Assembly (NCBI GenBank): GCA_963969395.1
Contig: OZ017795.1
Coordinates: forward strand, 38,049,063-38,113,062
Origin: Pseudoscleropodium purum
Lineage: Eukaryota > Streptophyta > Bryopsida > Hypnales > Brachytheciaceae
DNA: 64,000 bases
Direction of reading: 5' to 3'
Shown here: one piece after another, positions 45,524-57,353 of the stretch
Numbering within the stretch: the first letter of the stretch is position 1
Layout: each line of letters begins with the position of its first letter
The notes under the pieces: model-generated
Databases searched by the model: none
Seen by the model: the letters and a program-made list of their open reading frames with translations, nothing else
What the model was told of the DNA's origin: nothing
Translations under genes and position numbers: made by a program

Positions 45524-48500
45524 TTTAGGTTTGGGCACCTAGAAGTGGTTTGAGAACTATTTGGAATTAATGGAAATTATTGAAAATTTGTGATTGAAGA
45601 ATTTGACGAGGTAGATTGTAAGTTGAGGTCACAAATTTTTTATATAGACTATGTTGTGGAGAAGTCCAATATTGAAAATCAATTTGTGTGTGGACTTTAA
45701 TAGGTTTTATACATGATCATATTTAAAAGTTTGTGTATAATTGTGAAGAAGAAATAATGAGGAAAGATGTTTCAGATTACAACATGGTTATTTAATGTTT
45801 GGCAAGACCAATCATAGAGGTCTCAACATACTTGATGTTTGAACCCTTGAAATGTAGGTGAAAAGAACAAGCATGTGGCATTACATTGTGCCAAAAGAAG
45901 AAGAAAGAAAGAAATATATGTGTGAATCTCTATTTTGTTGTATAAATGTGTAATTGTTGTATGAGTTTTCTATAATTTTAAAAACAAAATTTTAGACTTG
46001 TGTAATCAATCATGTTGAAGTTCACTACAATGTATATTAGATTGAATATTACTTTTGCAGGATTAAAAATTTGAACCATAAGACATGAAGAGTTTGTGTT
46101 GTATAGTAATTAACTCTTAAAGGACATTCTAGGTCCTGGAAAGGCTATCCAAGATTGAATTTTAGAATCTTTATAACATGGGCATCATGAAGTCTACTCA
46201 AAAGGCCAATCAATGATGAGTTTCTACCCTCTTCAAGACAATAGGTTACTATTAAAAAATTCTAACAAACTTTTCAATGCAAGAATCACACATTCAAATT
46301 GTGATTTGGAATCCAAAACTTTACATAATAAATGCATTTTTTAATGACAAAGATAATTACATTAAGAAGTTGGTATGTAGTTAAGTAATGAAGATGTTAT
46401 GGTAAAGATTCTCTAAAAACAAGCCCCTTAAGTTTAGGTGTGTCCTTTTAAAAAGATTTGAAGATTTGAACACTAGTAGAAAATAGTAAATGAATCAAGC
46501 TATCTGAAGCAACAATGTATGAGTCAACGCAAAACATGTTCAAATTAGCACAATAATGTAAATTCACATTGAATCATAATTCATATTGATTTGGATATTG
46601 TTTTCTCCTAGTGGAAGTGTGATTTTGTGTATAATGCAAGAATTGAACTCAATTGCTTATAATCACCAACTTGTAATAAAGATTAGTTCCATATCTTGTG
46701 AATTCAAAAGTTATTAGAAGCCTTCTAATTCTATTGGTATAGCAACTTGTATTTCATTAGTTTATATATAGTGCTAACATGACTTTTGTATATATTGACT
46801 CTAGTATGGATTTTCTTGCAACTCATTTGCTAGATTATGGTCCTCTTTGAAACAAAAAAATTGACCACATTTTTTTATTTTATTGTTTGGGGTTAGAGTA
46901 ACATATTTGTTCATTTGTTATGGAAAAAAAACATTTTTAAAGATTTGTAATAATATTCCCATTTTGTAAAAAAAAATCTCAAACTTAATGTGGTAGTTTC
47001 TTTTGTATTGACTTGCTAAAAGAAATTACACTCGTAAAAGCTAAATTGTAGCATTTGAAGCATTATTAAAAATCAAGATTCAGCATGTTTGGACTAAGCA
47101 ACACCTACCATCTCTTAGAAAATATTAGGAGCAATGAATAGTACACTACATAGATGTGAAGTTGTTCAAATGTTTACAATACAATTGAGCCTTCCTCGTC
47201 CAATGTGGTCAACAATACAATGGCAATTCATATTACTAGAAGGAAAGTGTGTTTTTTGGACATGTATAGTAACGTGTGCAAATGTCTAGTGAAACATTAG
47301 GCACGTGTACTATGAATGTGCAAAAAAATCCATTAAGATCAACGTGGAAAAAACATAAGAAAATTTGAAAAAACATGCTATGTTTTTAAAGAAACATTAC
47401 AACAAATATGGTTAAAAAAAGTGCCCAAAGTGTGCCATGTAGTAGCCACATAAGCGCCACACAAGCAAGCAATGCCACATATGATTTTTTTCATCTAACT
47501 TGAAGATGAGGTGGAAATTGACATTGCAGTTGACGTCATGTTTTTAAAAATAAATTCATATTGTTTTTAGTGACATCAATTTAGACATCCATAAAAATTT
47601 GAAAATTGTTTTTAGCAACATCAATTTTGACCTCCAAACGTTTTTTGAGATGTTTCTTGAGACATTGATTTAGATGTTAGCTTAAATGCATGCCATATAC
47701 AATACATTATATACCATACACTATATATTATACACAATATATTATACGAAATACACCATATTGGCAATAATATTGAATGACTTGAAAAGCCTTATTATAA
47801 ATATTTTGACATGAGAAAGCAAGTTATTTATGCAAGAGGGGTGGTAGGAGGGAAGACAAACTATATGGGACATCTAAAACGTAATTTTTAATTATTAAAA
47901 ACAAAATTTCAGATTTAAGTATTATGATGAATATAATGTTGTCTTGCTGAAACATTTGGACATTATAAAGGATATCTCAATTGACATCACAAATAACATC
48001 TACATGTGATACATGACATCTTAGTTGACGTCTTCTATGACAATGTTAAAATTCTAAGATGGCATTAAAGCATGTTGGCATGGCATGCCACATCATCTTC
48101 TTCAGGCGCCATACTACTCAAATGCCAATGCAAGTGTTTTTTTTTGGAAAAAAATGCTATGTGGTTTGCTTTCACCTATTTTTTTACATGTGGTCATTGT
48201 TTTACCTTAGCCCCCCAAAATTTCTAGAAATTCACTTGCAATAAAATCTCAAGCCCTTGCTAATGTGTGCAAGTCATTTTTAATCTTTCTATCATTCTTC
48301 TTGTCCCAGGTCAAATCCAAATTGTTGGTACCAATTAAAATTGTAAGCTCTAAGAATTTTCTCAATTTCTTTAAATGTATTATACATTTTGTGAAATCAA
48401 ATATCTATTGTGATTTTCTTTGCAAGATATATTTCACATCACACTAATTTAAAAAAGCCTTCAACTATAGAAAATGAAGATTTGCAGTGGACACCTTTGC

Positions 48501-49015
48501 ACAAAATGTTGAATTGAAAAATCATAATCATTCATCATCAAAATCAAATGTTCAATGATGAAGCAATACTTCAAGAAGACATCACTCTTAAAAATAACTA
48601 ATTAAAATAGTAAGTACTTTAGATTTTTTTTACTTTAAAATACAACCAATAAAAATTTGGTTTTTTTCCCACATGCAACCATTGGACCTCACACCTAATT
48701 AATATGTGAATGCGTGGATAAAATTTCAAAATTCATGAGTGCTCATTCTATAAAATATCCACATTTGTTGTAGTGAAAACAATTTTCTCTACACATTGTG
48801 GAATTAGCTTGTTTGACTTCAAACATTTGTAATTTTAATTTTGTGTAGTATTAAGTTTTGAGGTATTAATCTTTATGGTATAGAATTTAGTTGAGAGTCT
48901 TAGAAGAAAAAAATGAATTCAAAAACTTTAAATTTTTATGCATTTGAAGATTATTCAATAGAAATAGGTATGAGGTAGAAATTTAATCCAAATTAATAGT
49001 ATATTTAGAATGGAA
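45524..49015. other. AT-rich intergenic DNA with element fragments
   Basis: No gene is seen. Near 48475-48520, 'gaagatttgcagtggacacctttgcacaaaat' (in two parts) resembles 16398-16435, so a fragment of that TTAA family is present. TTAACTCTTAAAGGACATTC at 46110 looks like another isolated end. Confidence 0.45.
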
Positions 49016-49019
49016 TTAA

Positions 49020-49912
49020 CCCCTAAAGGACCACTATTCCCTAAAGCGACAAATTGGATTTTGGGCGGGTACCTATGAGCTCAAATTTTTTCGTTCTTTT
49101 TTGAAACTTTTTTTGAAGATACAAAAATAAATTAGCTTCTTAGGGAAAAAAGTTATACCCAAATAACCTCATAATAGGGGACAGGAGGCAACAAAAAAAA
49201 TTTAAAAATTTAAATTTAAATTTTAAAAAAAATTCCTCATACACAATATTTTTGTGTACATGCACAACTTTGGTTCATTCCATTTGGATTTTTTATGTGA
49301 AAGTTACACACAATCTTGTTTTTTGAGCACTTAGAGCATTTCCTTCAAAAAAATAACTTACAAGATTCATTTCTAAATGCAGTTTTTTATAGTTTTTCAA
49401 AAAATAAAGGTCCATATGGTTTATCTTGCTTACTAGAACACTCTCACCATTGGAATTAGTGCATTTTAATTCTATTCTTGAGCTACTAATAATTCAGATT
49501 TTCCTTCTATCTCTTACTTATTTCTACTTAACAATTTTTAAAGAATAAAAATTAAGTTTTTTCTGAATATTCTGGATTTTTCCTAAACTCTCAACTCTAT
49601 TTTATACCATAAAGATTTAAAGCGCAGAACTTTGTAGTGCAAAAAATTAAACTTAAAAATGTATGAAGCCAAAAAAATCTTGTCCCACAATGTGCTAAAT
49701 AACTTGTTTTTTTCACTTGAAACGCTCATATCATGCAATATGGGTGGTCACAAATTCTGAAATTTTTTCCACACATTCTCATACTAGTTAGGTGTAAGAT
49801 CCTATGGTTATATGTGGGCAAAAAAACAATTTTCAGAATCTTTTATCTTTCACCATAGAAATGGAAGTTTAAAGTGTTTTTCAACAAAGAAAAGGCTTTC
49901 ACCCTTTAGGAG
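49020..49912. mobile_element. TTAA-bounded element (893 bp), reverse-orientation copy of 19777-20686
   Basis: The left end CCCCTAAAGGACCACTATTC follows TTAA at 49016-49019. The right end CACCCTTTAGGAG precedes TTAA at 49913-49916. Segments throughout correspond to the reverse complement of 19777-20686. A further diverged copy lies near 61000-61813. It is non-coding. Confidence 0.72.
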
Positions 49913-49916
49913 TTAA

Positions 49917-50397
49917 ATTGTAGTCAACCCAATGGGGAGATTGTTTTAGTTCATGAGATAAACCAAACCAAACTATATTATTGGGAAAATTGTAGAAATT
50001 GCATTCACATATGCATCCCACAATTTATTTTTTGAAAATCATGCTCTAATTGCCCAAAGAGCTAGATGGACCAAAACTTCCTCATAGAAAATCCAAATGA
50101 AATGAATCCAAGCTTTGCATATATACAAAAGTTTAATCTGTGAGCTAAAAAATTTTAGAAAACAATAAACTTATATATTTTTGAATATGAAGTAGCTACC
50201 ACCCATTCCTTGTTCTCAATTTATTTGGGCATAACTCTTGTTCTTGAGCACCAATCCAAAAGAAAAAAAAATTCCCCCATATATAATAAAATTATCAATG
50301 TTAAAAAAATAGGTTTACAAATTATGGAAAAAAAGAACCCATGGATACTTAACCAAGATTATATTTGTCTCCCCAAGGAATAGTGGCCCTTCAGCGC
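49917..50397. mobile_element. Inverted half-copy abutting the element at 49020
   Basis: This stretch corresponds to the right half of 19777-20686 and is inverted relative to the left half of 49020-49912. Its outer end read on the minus strand is GCGCTGAAGGGCCACTATTC, next to TTAA at 50398-50401, matching the CCACTATTCC near the other outer end. The two together form a snap-back arrangement sharing the central TTAA. Confidence 0.6.
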
Positions 50398-50401
50398 TTA
50401 A

Positions 50402-52530
50402 ACTACCAATTACAATAGTCATCTCAAATTCAATGATATAAAACTTAAGAAAATTGTCCACTAGAAACGTTCTCTTCAACTAAATCTACTTAATTTGAAT
50501 AGAAAGTTAGTTTCCTTCCACATATTCTATGTAGCTACTAATTCATGCCCAAAAGTAAAATTACATTTAAGTACTCTACATTACAAGACTCCTTCATTCT
50601 TATTTAAGCTATTTGTTATATACATGCACTGATTATGAAAATGCTATAGAAGTGCAACTTTAGCATCCCTCCATACATGTATTCATGAAATGTATAGGAA
50701 GGACTTGCTCTTTGCTTCTGGTTTCCATTTCTAGATGGCTTTTAACTTGACACCACTTCCTTTTTCCTGAAGTTACCTGCACTGGAAAAGCCCCTCATTG
50801 CCAATGTGATAGCATTGCATTTTTGTGGACATTTCAAAATACGCAACCATGTTCTCCATCATATTCCTTTCAACATTCTTGCAACAAACAACATCACCTT
50901 ATTCTAACTATAATGTCAATACATTTTTTGATACGTACTCCTCAATTTAGCCTCCCCCAACTAAAACAACACCATCACCTTTATGTTCTTCAAAACGTGC
51001 TTGTCACATTGAAACAAAAGAAAAACCACGAGTTTTTACTAGTGTATATACATAGGATATATGGCCCATACAAGTAAGGGCATAACTTGCAACCAAATGT
51101 TGGCTCCTATATCAAACCTATTACCCAATCATTGCATTTGTTGACATTCACACTTTCAAACCATTAACGCCTATGCATTCATATCATTGCCACCCAAATT
51201 ATAACATTTAGTTTGCTTGTACAAAATCAACTACCAACAATAAATTTTTGATGACCAATATATATTTTTTAAGTTATAAAAACTATATTTGTCTAGACCA
51301 TCCAATTCTTCTCTCTAGTGAACACATCCAATACCCTATTTCACTCAATGTTACAATCTAAATGCACTTTTGAGCCTCCTCCATTTTATATTATTTAGAG
51401 GCTTGTTTTCCCTCTATTGCACATTCAACAAATTTTGTCTTCAATACAAAAGAGGACACTAACGTGATCTCCTAGAAGTCATTGTCACACCCTTTGCATC
51501 ACCATCCATCTACAATATTGCAAAAATAATAGTCCAAAGTGTTCCATCTAATAAGCAAGTTATATCTTAATGTCATACATCACTATCTACTATCATTACA
51601 AAATCCCATGGTTTGGCATTCTCCTCTCTTCCAAGAAAATCCCCCTTCGTTGATCAATGGAAAACAAAACAGCTAAGCACTTGCTCTACTATCAATACCA
51701 AAAAAAGTTGAAAAGAAGTTCTCCTAAACCTTTGGTTGGTTCCCTTTCTAATCAAGCCATTAGAATTTTGATGGAGGGGGAATTTCCTATGGATTGCACT
51801 TCAAAACTCATTCTCAAATTACAAATGTGCATTGAATTTGGTAACTAGGGATGGGGGGTCTTGGGAATATAAAAAATTGGGTAATTGCTACTTGAAGACT
51901 AATGTACTACCTCTCAAAACCTCTCACTATCTACTCAAAAAACATAGCATAGACAATAGCTAGCAATATAATCTCCATTTTTATAATACCATAATCTCCA
52001 TTTTCCAACACTATATAGCCAACATGTCAATGTTACCACCAAAAATTTCAAGAGCAGAAATAAAGTCAATATCCAAAGTTGAAATATCTAAATTATATTG
52101 CACTTAATTCTTAAATGACATTCACTTGGAGGGCAATCCAAAGAGGAATAAAAATATCCTTGAAGTGGAATATGGTACATGGTTTTTTTGGTGAATTTTT
52201 ACTAATAAGCGGTGCAATTTTTTTATAGGGAATATTTGGAAAGATATTCTTCTTTTTTTAAGGGATGAAATTGCTAATTGACACCAAATCTTGGAATAGT
52301 ATCACTCTATTTTGGATGAATGTGTACACTCTTTCAATTAATAAATGAATTTTCATCCATATATTATAGATTTCATTCATTTCCATGGATGCAAATAGTT
52401 TCATCACTCCAATGAAGATCACTTTCTACGTTGCCTAAAATAAATGAAAAAAGCCCTTGATATGCATGGATCTTGTTGCTTGCCCAAAGTTTGTGCAATT
52501 ATAACATGCAAAAGTAAATAGTGCTTTGAC
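50402..52530. other. Intergenic DNA
   Basis: No gene is supportable. Short open frames at 50823-51077 and 51657-51848 have no recognisable motifs. Confidence 0.5.
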
Positions 52531-53640
52531 TTTGCAATTGTAGTGTGGGCTTACATGCTCACTTGGTAGGCAAACTTGAACCTAAACAAGGAAGAAGACA
52601 AAATTGCTTCTATCAATTGTCTTGCTAGGGTGGGCAACAAAAAAGGGAGGAGCTCCATTTTCAACCAATATTGGTGGACAACAATTCCATTGGTAGAGAC
52701 TAGTGGATCATGAGAGAATCTAATATGTGTCGACTTTTAATTGTATCCCTCTTCCATCCAGTGGGTCCACATAAAAGTAGAATTGATTTTTTTGCATGTA
52801 GCATCATGTGTGACTCTTTGCCCATCGCGTAAGCATGATAATAGGTCTTTAGGGTGTACTTACATGCTGCCTTGGTGGGCAATCATACCACTAGCGTCCA
52901 AATATTTTGCCCATTGATGGGCATGTGACTTAGCTATGGCGTGCCATTTGGGGAGGAGTTCCTACCGATGAATGGGCAAAATTGGCCAATGCTCAAGAAT
53001 ATTCAAACTCTCCACCAATATTAGTCAAGTATTTTCATTGGACAAAAAACATCACTAAAGATAGCACACTTGTAATAGGCGGTTGTTTTGGATTTCCCAC
53101 TAGCAACAAAAGGTGAGTAGACGGGGCATGGATCTAGGCATGTATGGCAACGAAGTGATGATGGGATTGTGTAGGTCACCAATTGGCCTTTGGGGTACAC
53201 ATAAAAATGCTTAGTATGCCAGGTGGGCAATTCTCCATCCACTAGGTCTGGACAATACAATAGTGGTTTTGTCTACCCACCTAGTATGTATGGAGGCTCT
53301 TAAAGCCTCCTGCCATATGAGATTGGTGGGTAAAAGAAGCACTAGAGGATAAGAAGTGAACACTGATTGCCTACCTGGCTTCAGTGAGTAGAAAAGAAAG
53401 ATTTCATGTTTCATCAAAATTGGTGAACACCTCCATTGGTGGAGATTGATCTATTTGAAGGGAATCATTACATGTGCTATTCCTACACAATTAATTTCTC
53501 CCCACCCACTAGGTCCACATATCACTACAATTGCCCACTTGGATACTAGAGCTCCCCCTGCTAATTTTGATCACAAGTCTCACATGGCAAGAGGCCCTTA
53601 ATGTACACTAGTGCTTGGCAAGCCATCAATTCATTGTAGA
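52531..53640. repeat. Diverged dispersed/tandem repeat rich in GGTGGGCAA and GGTCCACAT motifs
   Basis: Variants of 'cttacatgct..cttggt.ggcaa' occur near 52550, 52860, 53205 and 53605. Variants of 'catccagtgggtccacat' occur near 52756, 53236 and 53512. 'caatattggtgga' variants occur near 52668, 53015 and 53425. The spacing of roughly 310-375 bp suggests an old tandem array, partly inverted. Confidence 0.4.
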
Positions 53641-55547
53641 AGTGGGTCCAATAGGTTGAAACATTCCAAAATAATCCAAAAATCACTTCTTTTTTTAGAA
53701 ACCAAGTGCCAGGGACTTGGCGTGTTCGTTTAAGTTAACAAGAGAACAACTGAGATCAGGCGGCTCTCCACCCAATAGTTTTCAGTTGGTGCAGTGTCCC
53801 TTGGTCCAATGTTAACATCAAAGTGCAGCTCCTATTCTGTTGACCTCCTGGCGCATCCTTTGTCAGTAAGACAAGCATCGTTTTTCAGTAAGAGAAGCAG
53901 ACTGTTTTGCCGCATTTTTGCAGTTGTGCACCAAGCTTTGCCGACCTGAATGGGCCCAGCCAGCAGGCACTCATCTGCACTCATTCACTCTGCTGGAATC
54001 CTCAAGCGTGGGCCGTTGGGGGAATGTCCTTCCATTCTCTGATTGCAAACGAGGCCAATTTAAATCTCCTGATAATGGGGGTGCCTGGCAGGGCACGCCA
54101 GGCCGCATGATGGTGCATGTAAGCTCATTGCATTGCGGCTCTGACTACCTTACCTGTCGGGCTTGCATTGCTAGCATGCACCTTTCTGTCTCGACTCTCG
54201 ATCTCTCATCAGCTTTCAGTTCAGCTCTTACTGACAAAGCAGGTGATAGATTTGGCTGCGTAGGCGGACATTTATTAAGCACAGCATTGAATCACAAGAC
54301 CAGAAGAGAATTTTTTGGGGAGGGGAACCGTGCTTGGAATCCAGACTTTTGTGTTTGGAGCAAAGGAAGTCGTTGATGATGTCGTGGTGAGTGACAAATT
54401 ACTTTCTCGGAAGGATTTCAGGCGCAAAGAGCGGAAGCAACACTGGGTAGAAATCTTGCTGTGAAGCGTCTCTTTAGTAGATCGGAGCTTGTTGAATCTT
54501 CGGTTCCGAATTTCAATCTTGAGTTGCAAACATTTGCAGAGTTAGGAAGTGTGAAAGCATGGCCGCAGTTCCTTTTCCGGAAGAATCGAAAGCCAAGCCC
54601 TTCCCACTATGAACGTGATTCCAGGGTGTCCTCTGCATGTGCTCTCTGCAGAATGTTTCCATGAATCCAGTCTATTAGATTCCCCTATAAGATCTTCTGC
54701 CTAGATTTCGACAAAAGGATCTAGTCTGGGAGTTATAAATATAGTAATTCTAAAATGCTCATAGATTCCTCGATCACGGATTGAGAGTCTTCACACCATT
54801 GTACTCGGTAGTTGTCACATATGGGTGCGCGCGTAAGTTAGATCAATAGATGGGTTTCGCATTAGATGATTAATGCTACTGCTGGGAGTCTGGAGCGATT
54901 TAAGCCGTTGTTGAAGTTCACAGACTGCGACCAAGAACCAAGCGTGGCGCGCTTTGAAGACACATGTGGGAACGAGTGTTTTGTTGTGTTTGTTTGTTTG
55001 GACGCAAATGAAGAGTGTGCGATTGTGATTAGGGGAGTGTCAGTTCGGAGGGGCTAATTTATCATTCCGAATTGAATAGATTTGCTCGTCTTCACGTTGG
55101 TGTTGACTCCCAACATTAATGTCATGGGTTCGACATTAATGGCCTCTGCGGAACATCAAAGAGGATCGATCTGGAACAATTAATTCCTACCCAGCAGGCT
55201 CTTAGTTAGAGTCGATCCCAACGTTGACGTAGAAATCGACACTCCCGGGTTCTCAAACCTTCGACAATGCTTCGTGTTGTCCCCTAGATCTAAGGTAAAA
55301 TTTCTAACTTCATATGCAGTTTGTTAGGTTTGCGTTGTGTGTGAAGCAGATTAGGCCACCTAAGAAGGTGGATTTCATATCACTGCTTCACAACCTTTCA
55401 AGGAATTGTACACCTTTGGGTGATAGCTTGCAAGTGGTGCATACGTTTCGTTCACACAATCTCCTCTGGTTTCTGTACAGATCTTCATAGGTGACTGGGT
55501 GGAGCGCATCGTTTGGTAACAAGGGTAGCTGGCTCCCAAGCTTACCC
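53641..55547 (+). promoter_or_regulatory. Promoter and possible 5' leader of the downstream unknown gene
   Basis: The composition rises in GC from about 53760. Open frames at 53907-54376 and 54461-54664 do not show protein motifs. An ATG at 54559 opens only 17 codons. Leader exons are likely here, but I could not fix their boundaries. Confidence 0.35.
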
Positions 55548-56799
55548 ATGGAGTATTTGGGGCGATTAGGGTTAGGTAATGTTTTCACAGCAACGTCTGG
55601 GTGTCCTTGCAGTTTCGATTGTTCTCATTCGCCGAGTTGCATGTCCAGCATTCTTGTTAGGGCACAATATCGTAATTCTCCTTAGAATATAGAATCCCCT
55701 TCTTGCACTTGCCATGGCATCGTTTTGGTTGAAGCTCATGGAATTCTTGGCTTATCTGGATGCGTTTTTTCCTTACATGTATCATTTTCGTGTTATGTCA
55801 GTATGATGTGATGAAAGCATTCGCAGCTAGCCCTCATGTCTTTGTAGATCATGCCGTGTATAACAAGCTTTCGTTTCCAAATTGTGTGCAGTCCCACGAA
55901 AGAGCAAGAAGGACCACGAAAGATCTCCACAGAAAAGAAGGTACAAAATCAAACTTCTTGATGATTCAAGTGCTAAATTTCTAAACCCTATTTCACGCCA
56001 GAGGGATTCGCAGTTTCTCCTCAAATCAATTCCTGATGCACATCCACTTACAAAATTATATTAAGTCCAGACTTCTAAGCTGATATCATCTCGCAACCCA
56101 ATTCATTCTTCCAGGTGTGACGAAGAATCCCGCTCTCTGAAAACAGACTTCATCTGCGCCATAGAATCCAATCTCTCATCCAAGAAAGTGTCGAAGTACC
56201 CTCGACCCGCATCAACCATTCTCGACATGGTCAAGCGTCCCTTGCCAACTCCAACGACGACAACAGAGTCATCAAACATTCCAGCAGGGCCGCGCTCCGC
56301 ATCAGCATTGCAAGACGGTGCATCATTGCAAGACGACTTGGACTTCTTCACATACGAGCGGCATGTGCGAGCGCAAGCTCGAGCTCGTGAAGCTCTGTTC
56401 GGTGCTCCAGGGGGTCGCCATGCGTGGAAGACGCTCATCTTCTGGAAACGACGGACTACTCCTGCAAGATCAGTGAGCTTGGGACCAGGAGTGCCACTGG
56501 TGAGCGCTTCTTCCACGCCTCACAGAACGGGATTGCAAACACCTAATCGGAAAGCTTCCTTGCGACGCCATCACCAAGTTTCGGGGTGCAATTCGTCAGG
56601 GAGACTGACTCCTCTGTACTGTTGCGATCAGTTTGACTCCACCATGTCTATCCGTGCTTGGTATGAACCCATGTTGCGGCGCGGCAAGCTTGATTCCTTG
56701 CGCGATGAAGAGTTTTGCAATATGTCGCCGTATGTGCCACTGAGTGGGCGACGATCTTCCCACATTGCGTCGTCTCCTGGACCTTTGTACCTCGTCTAA
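55548..56799 (+). CDS. Predicted protein of unknown function (three exons, 253 aa)
   Basis: The model has exons 55548-55575, 55892-55940 and 56115-56799. The junctions are GGGTTAG|gtaatg, tgtgcag|TCCCAC, AAAAGAAG|gtacaa and cttccag|GTGTGA, and the phases fit (1, then 2). The product starts MEYLGRLGLVPRKSKKDHER. It has a basic region (PRKSKKDHERSPQKRR), a Pro/Thr/Ser-rich linker (PLPTPTTTTESS), a charged helix-like core (DFFTYERHVRAQARAREALF), and a C-terminal part with SIRAWYEPMLRRGKLDSL and SPYVPLSGRRSSHIASSPGP. No domain is recognised, and no transmembrane segment or signal peptide is visible. The last exon is the best supported, being GC-rich and 228 codons long. The first two exons are small and less certain. 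The basic, disordered character suggests a nuclear or nucleic-acid-associated protein, but this is speculative. Confidence 0.6.
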
Positions 56800-56846
56800 C
56801 CCTAAACCCTAAAGAAAAACCTGAACCCTAAACCCTACGGATTCTT
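56797..56846 (+). repeat. Interstitial telomere-like repeats overlapping the stop codon
   Basis: Plant-type telomere units (CCCTAAA) appear as TAACCCTAAACCCTAAAG at 56797-56814 and again as AACCCTAAACCCTA at about 56824-56838. The TAA stop codon of the upstream gene is the first three bases of the repeat. Confidence 0.85.
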
Positions 56847-56880
56847 GCGATTTTTATTTGATTCATGAAAAATTTATTGA

Positions 56881-57353
56881 TCAAAGGGGAGGAGGCTTTG
56901 CATTGAGAAGGCCCTGACGTGAAACCGAGTGGACAGAGTCTCTTGCAGTGTAGTTGTTTGTTTCTGGGAAGTGTAAGCACGCTGCAGTAGACAGTACCTG
57001 GACTGACCCCAATTAAGGATGTTTATAATTTTGATTTGCTTAAACAAAAATTATTGAACGAAGGGGAGGAAGGCTTTGCAATGATAAAAGCTAGCTTGAG
57101 TAGGCCCTTACGTGAAACCGAGTGTACAGAGCCTCTTGTACTATAGAAAGACTGCTCAGAATAGCAACGACAAAAACTAAAACTCGGATACAGTGGTTTC
57201 TCTTCTGAGGATATGCTCATTAAGTTAGTTCAGGTACTATATTAGCTGCTGCAGTGTCCTCACATACAGTACCCTCAAAACAAACCACTACACAACAAGA
57301 GGCTCTGTCCACTCGCTATCTAATAAGGGCCTACTCGAGCTAGTGCAAAGCCT
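56881..57353. repeat. Two direct and one inverted copy of an about 80-bp sequence
   Basis: Copies at 56881-56960 and 57058-57140 share 'aaggggagga', 'ggctttgca', 'cgtgaaaccgagtg' and 'acagag.ctcttg'. An inverted copy at 57293-57353 reads 'caagaggctctgtccactcg' followed by 'taagggcctactcgagct'. The intervening 'ctgcagta..cagtacctg' (about 56980) is also mirrored near 57225-57260, so the whole may be a foldback element or a local inverted duplication. Confidence 0.7.

Noticed and set aside
53918..54376. 152-codon open frame upstream of the unknown gene
   Set aside because: The frame does not begin with ATG, has no recognisable domain, and could not be linked in phase to the downstream exons.
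54559..54612. ATG with MAAVPFPEESKAKPFPL as alternative start of the unknown gene
   Set aside because: It runs into a stop after 17 codons and no donor of the required phase precedes the stop. The ATG at 55548 fits the splice phase without further assumptions.
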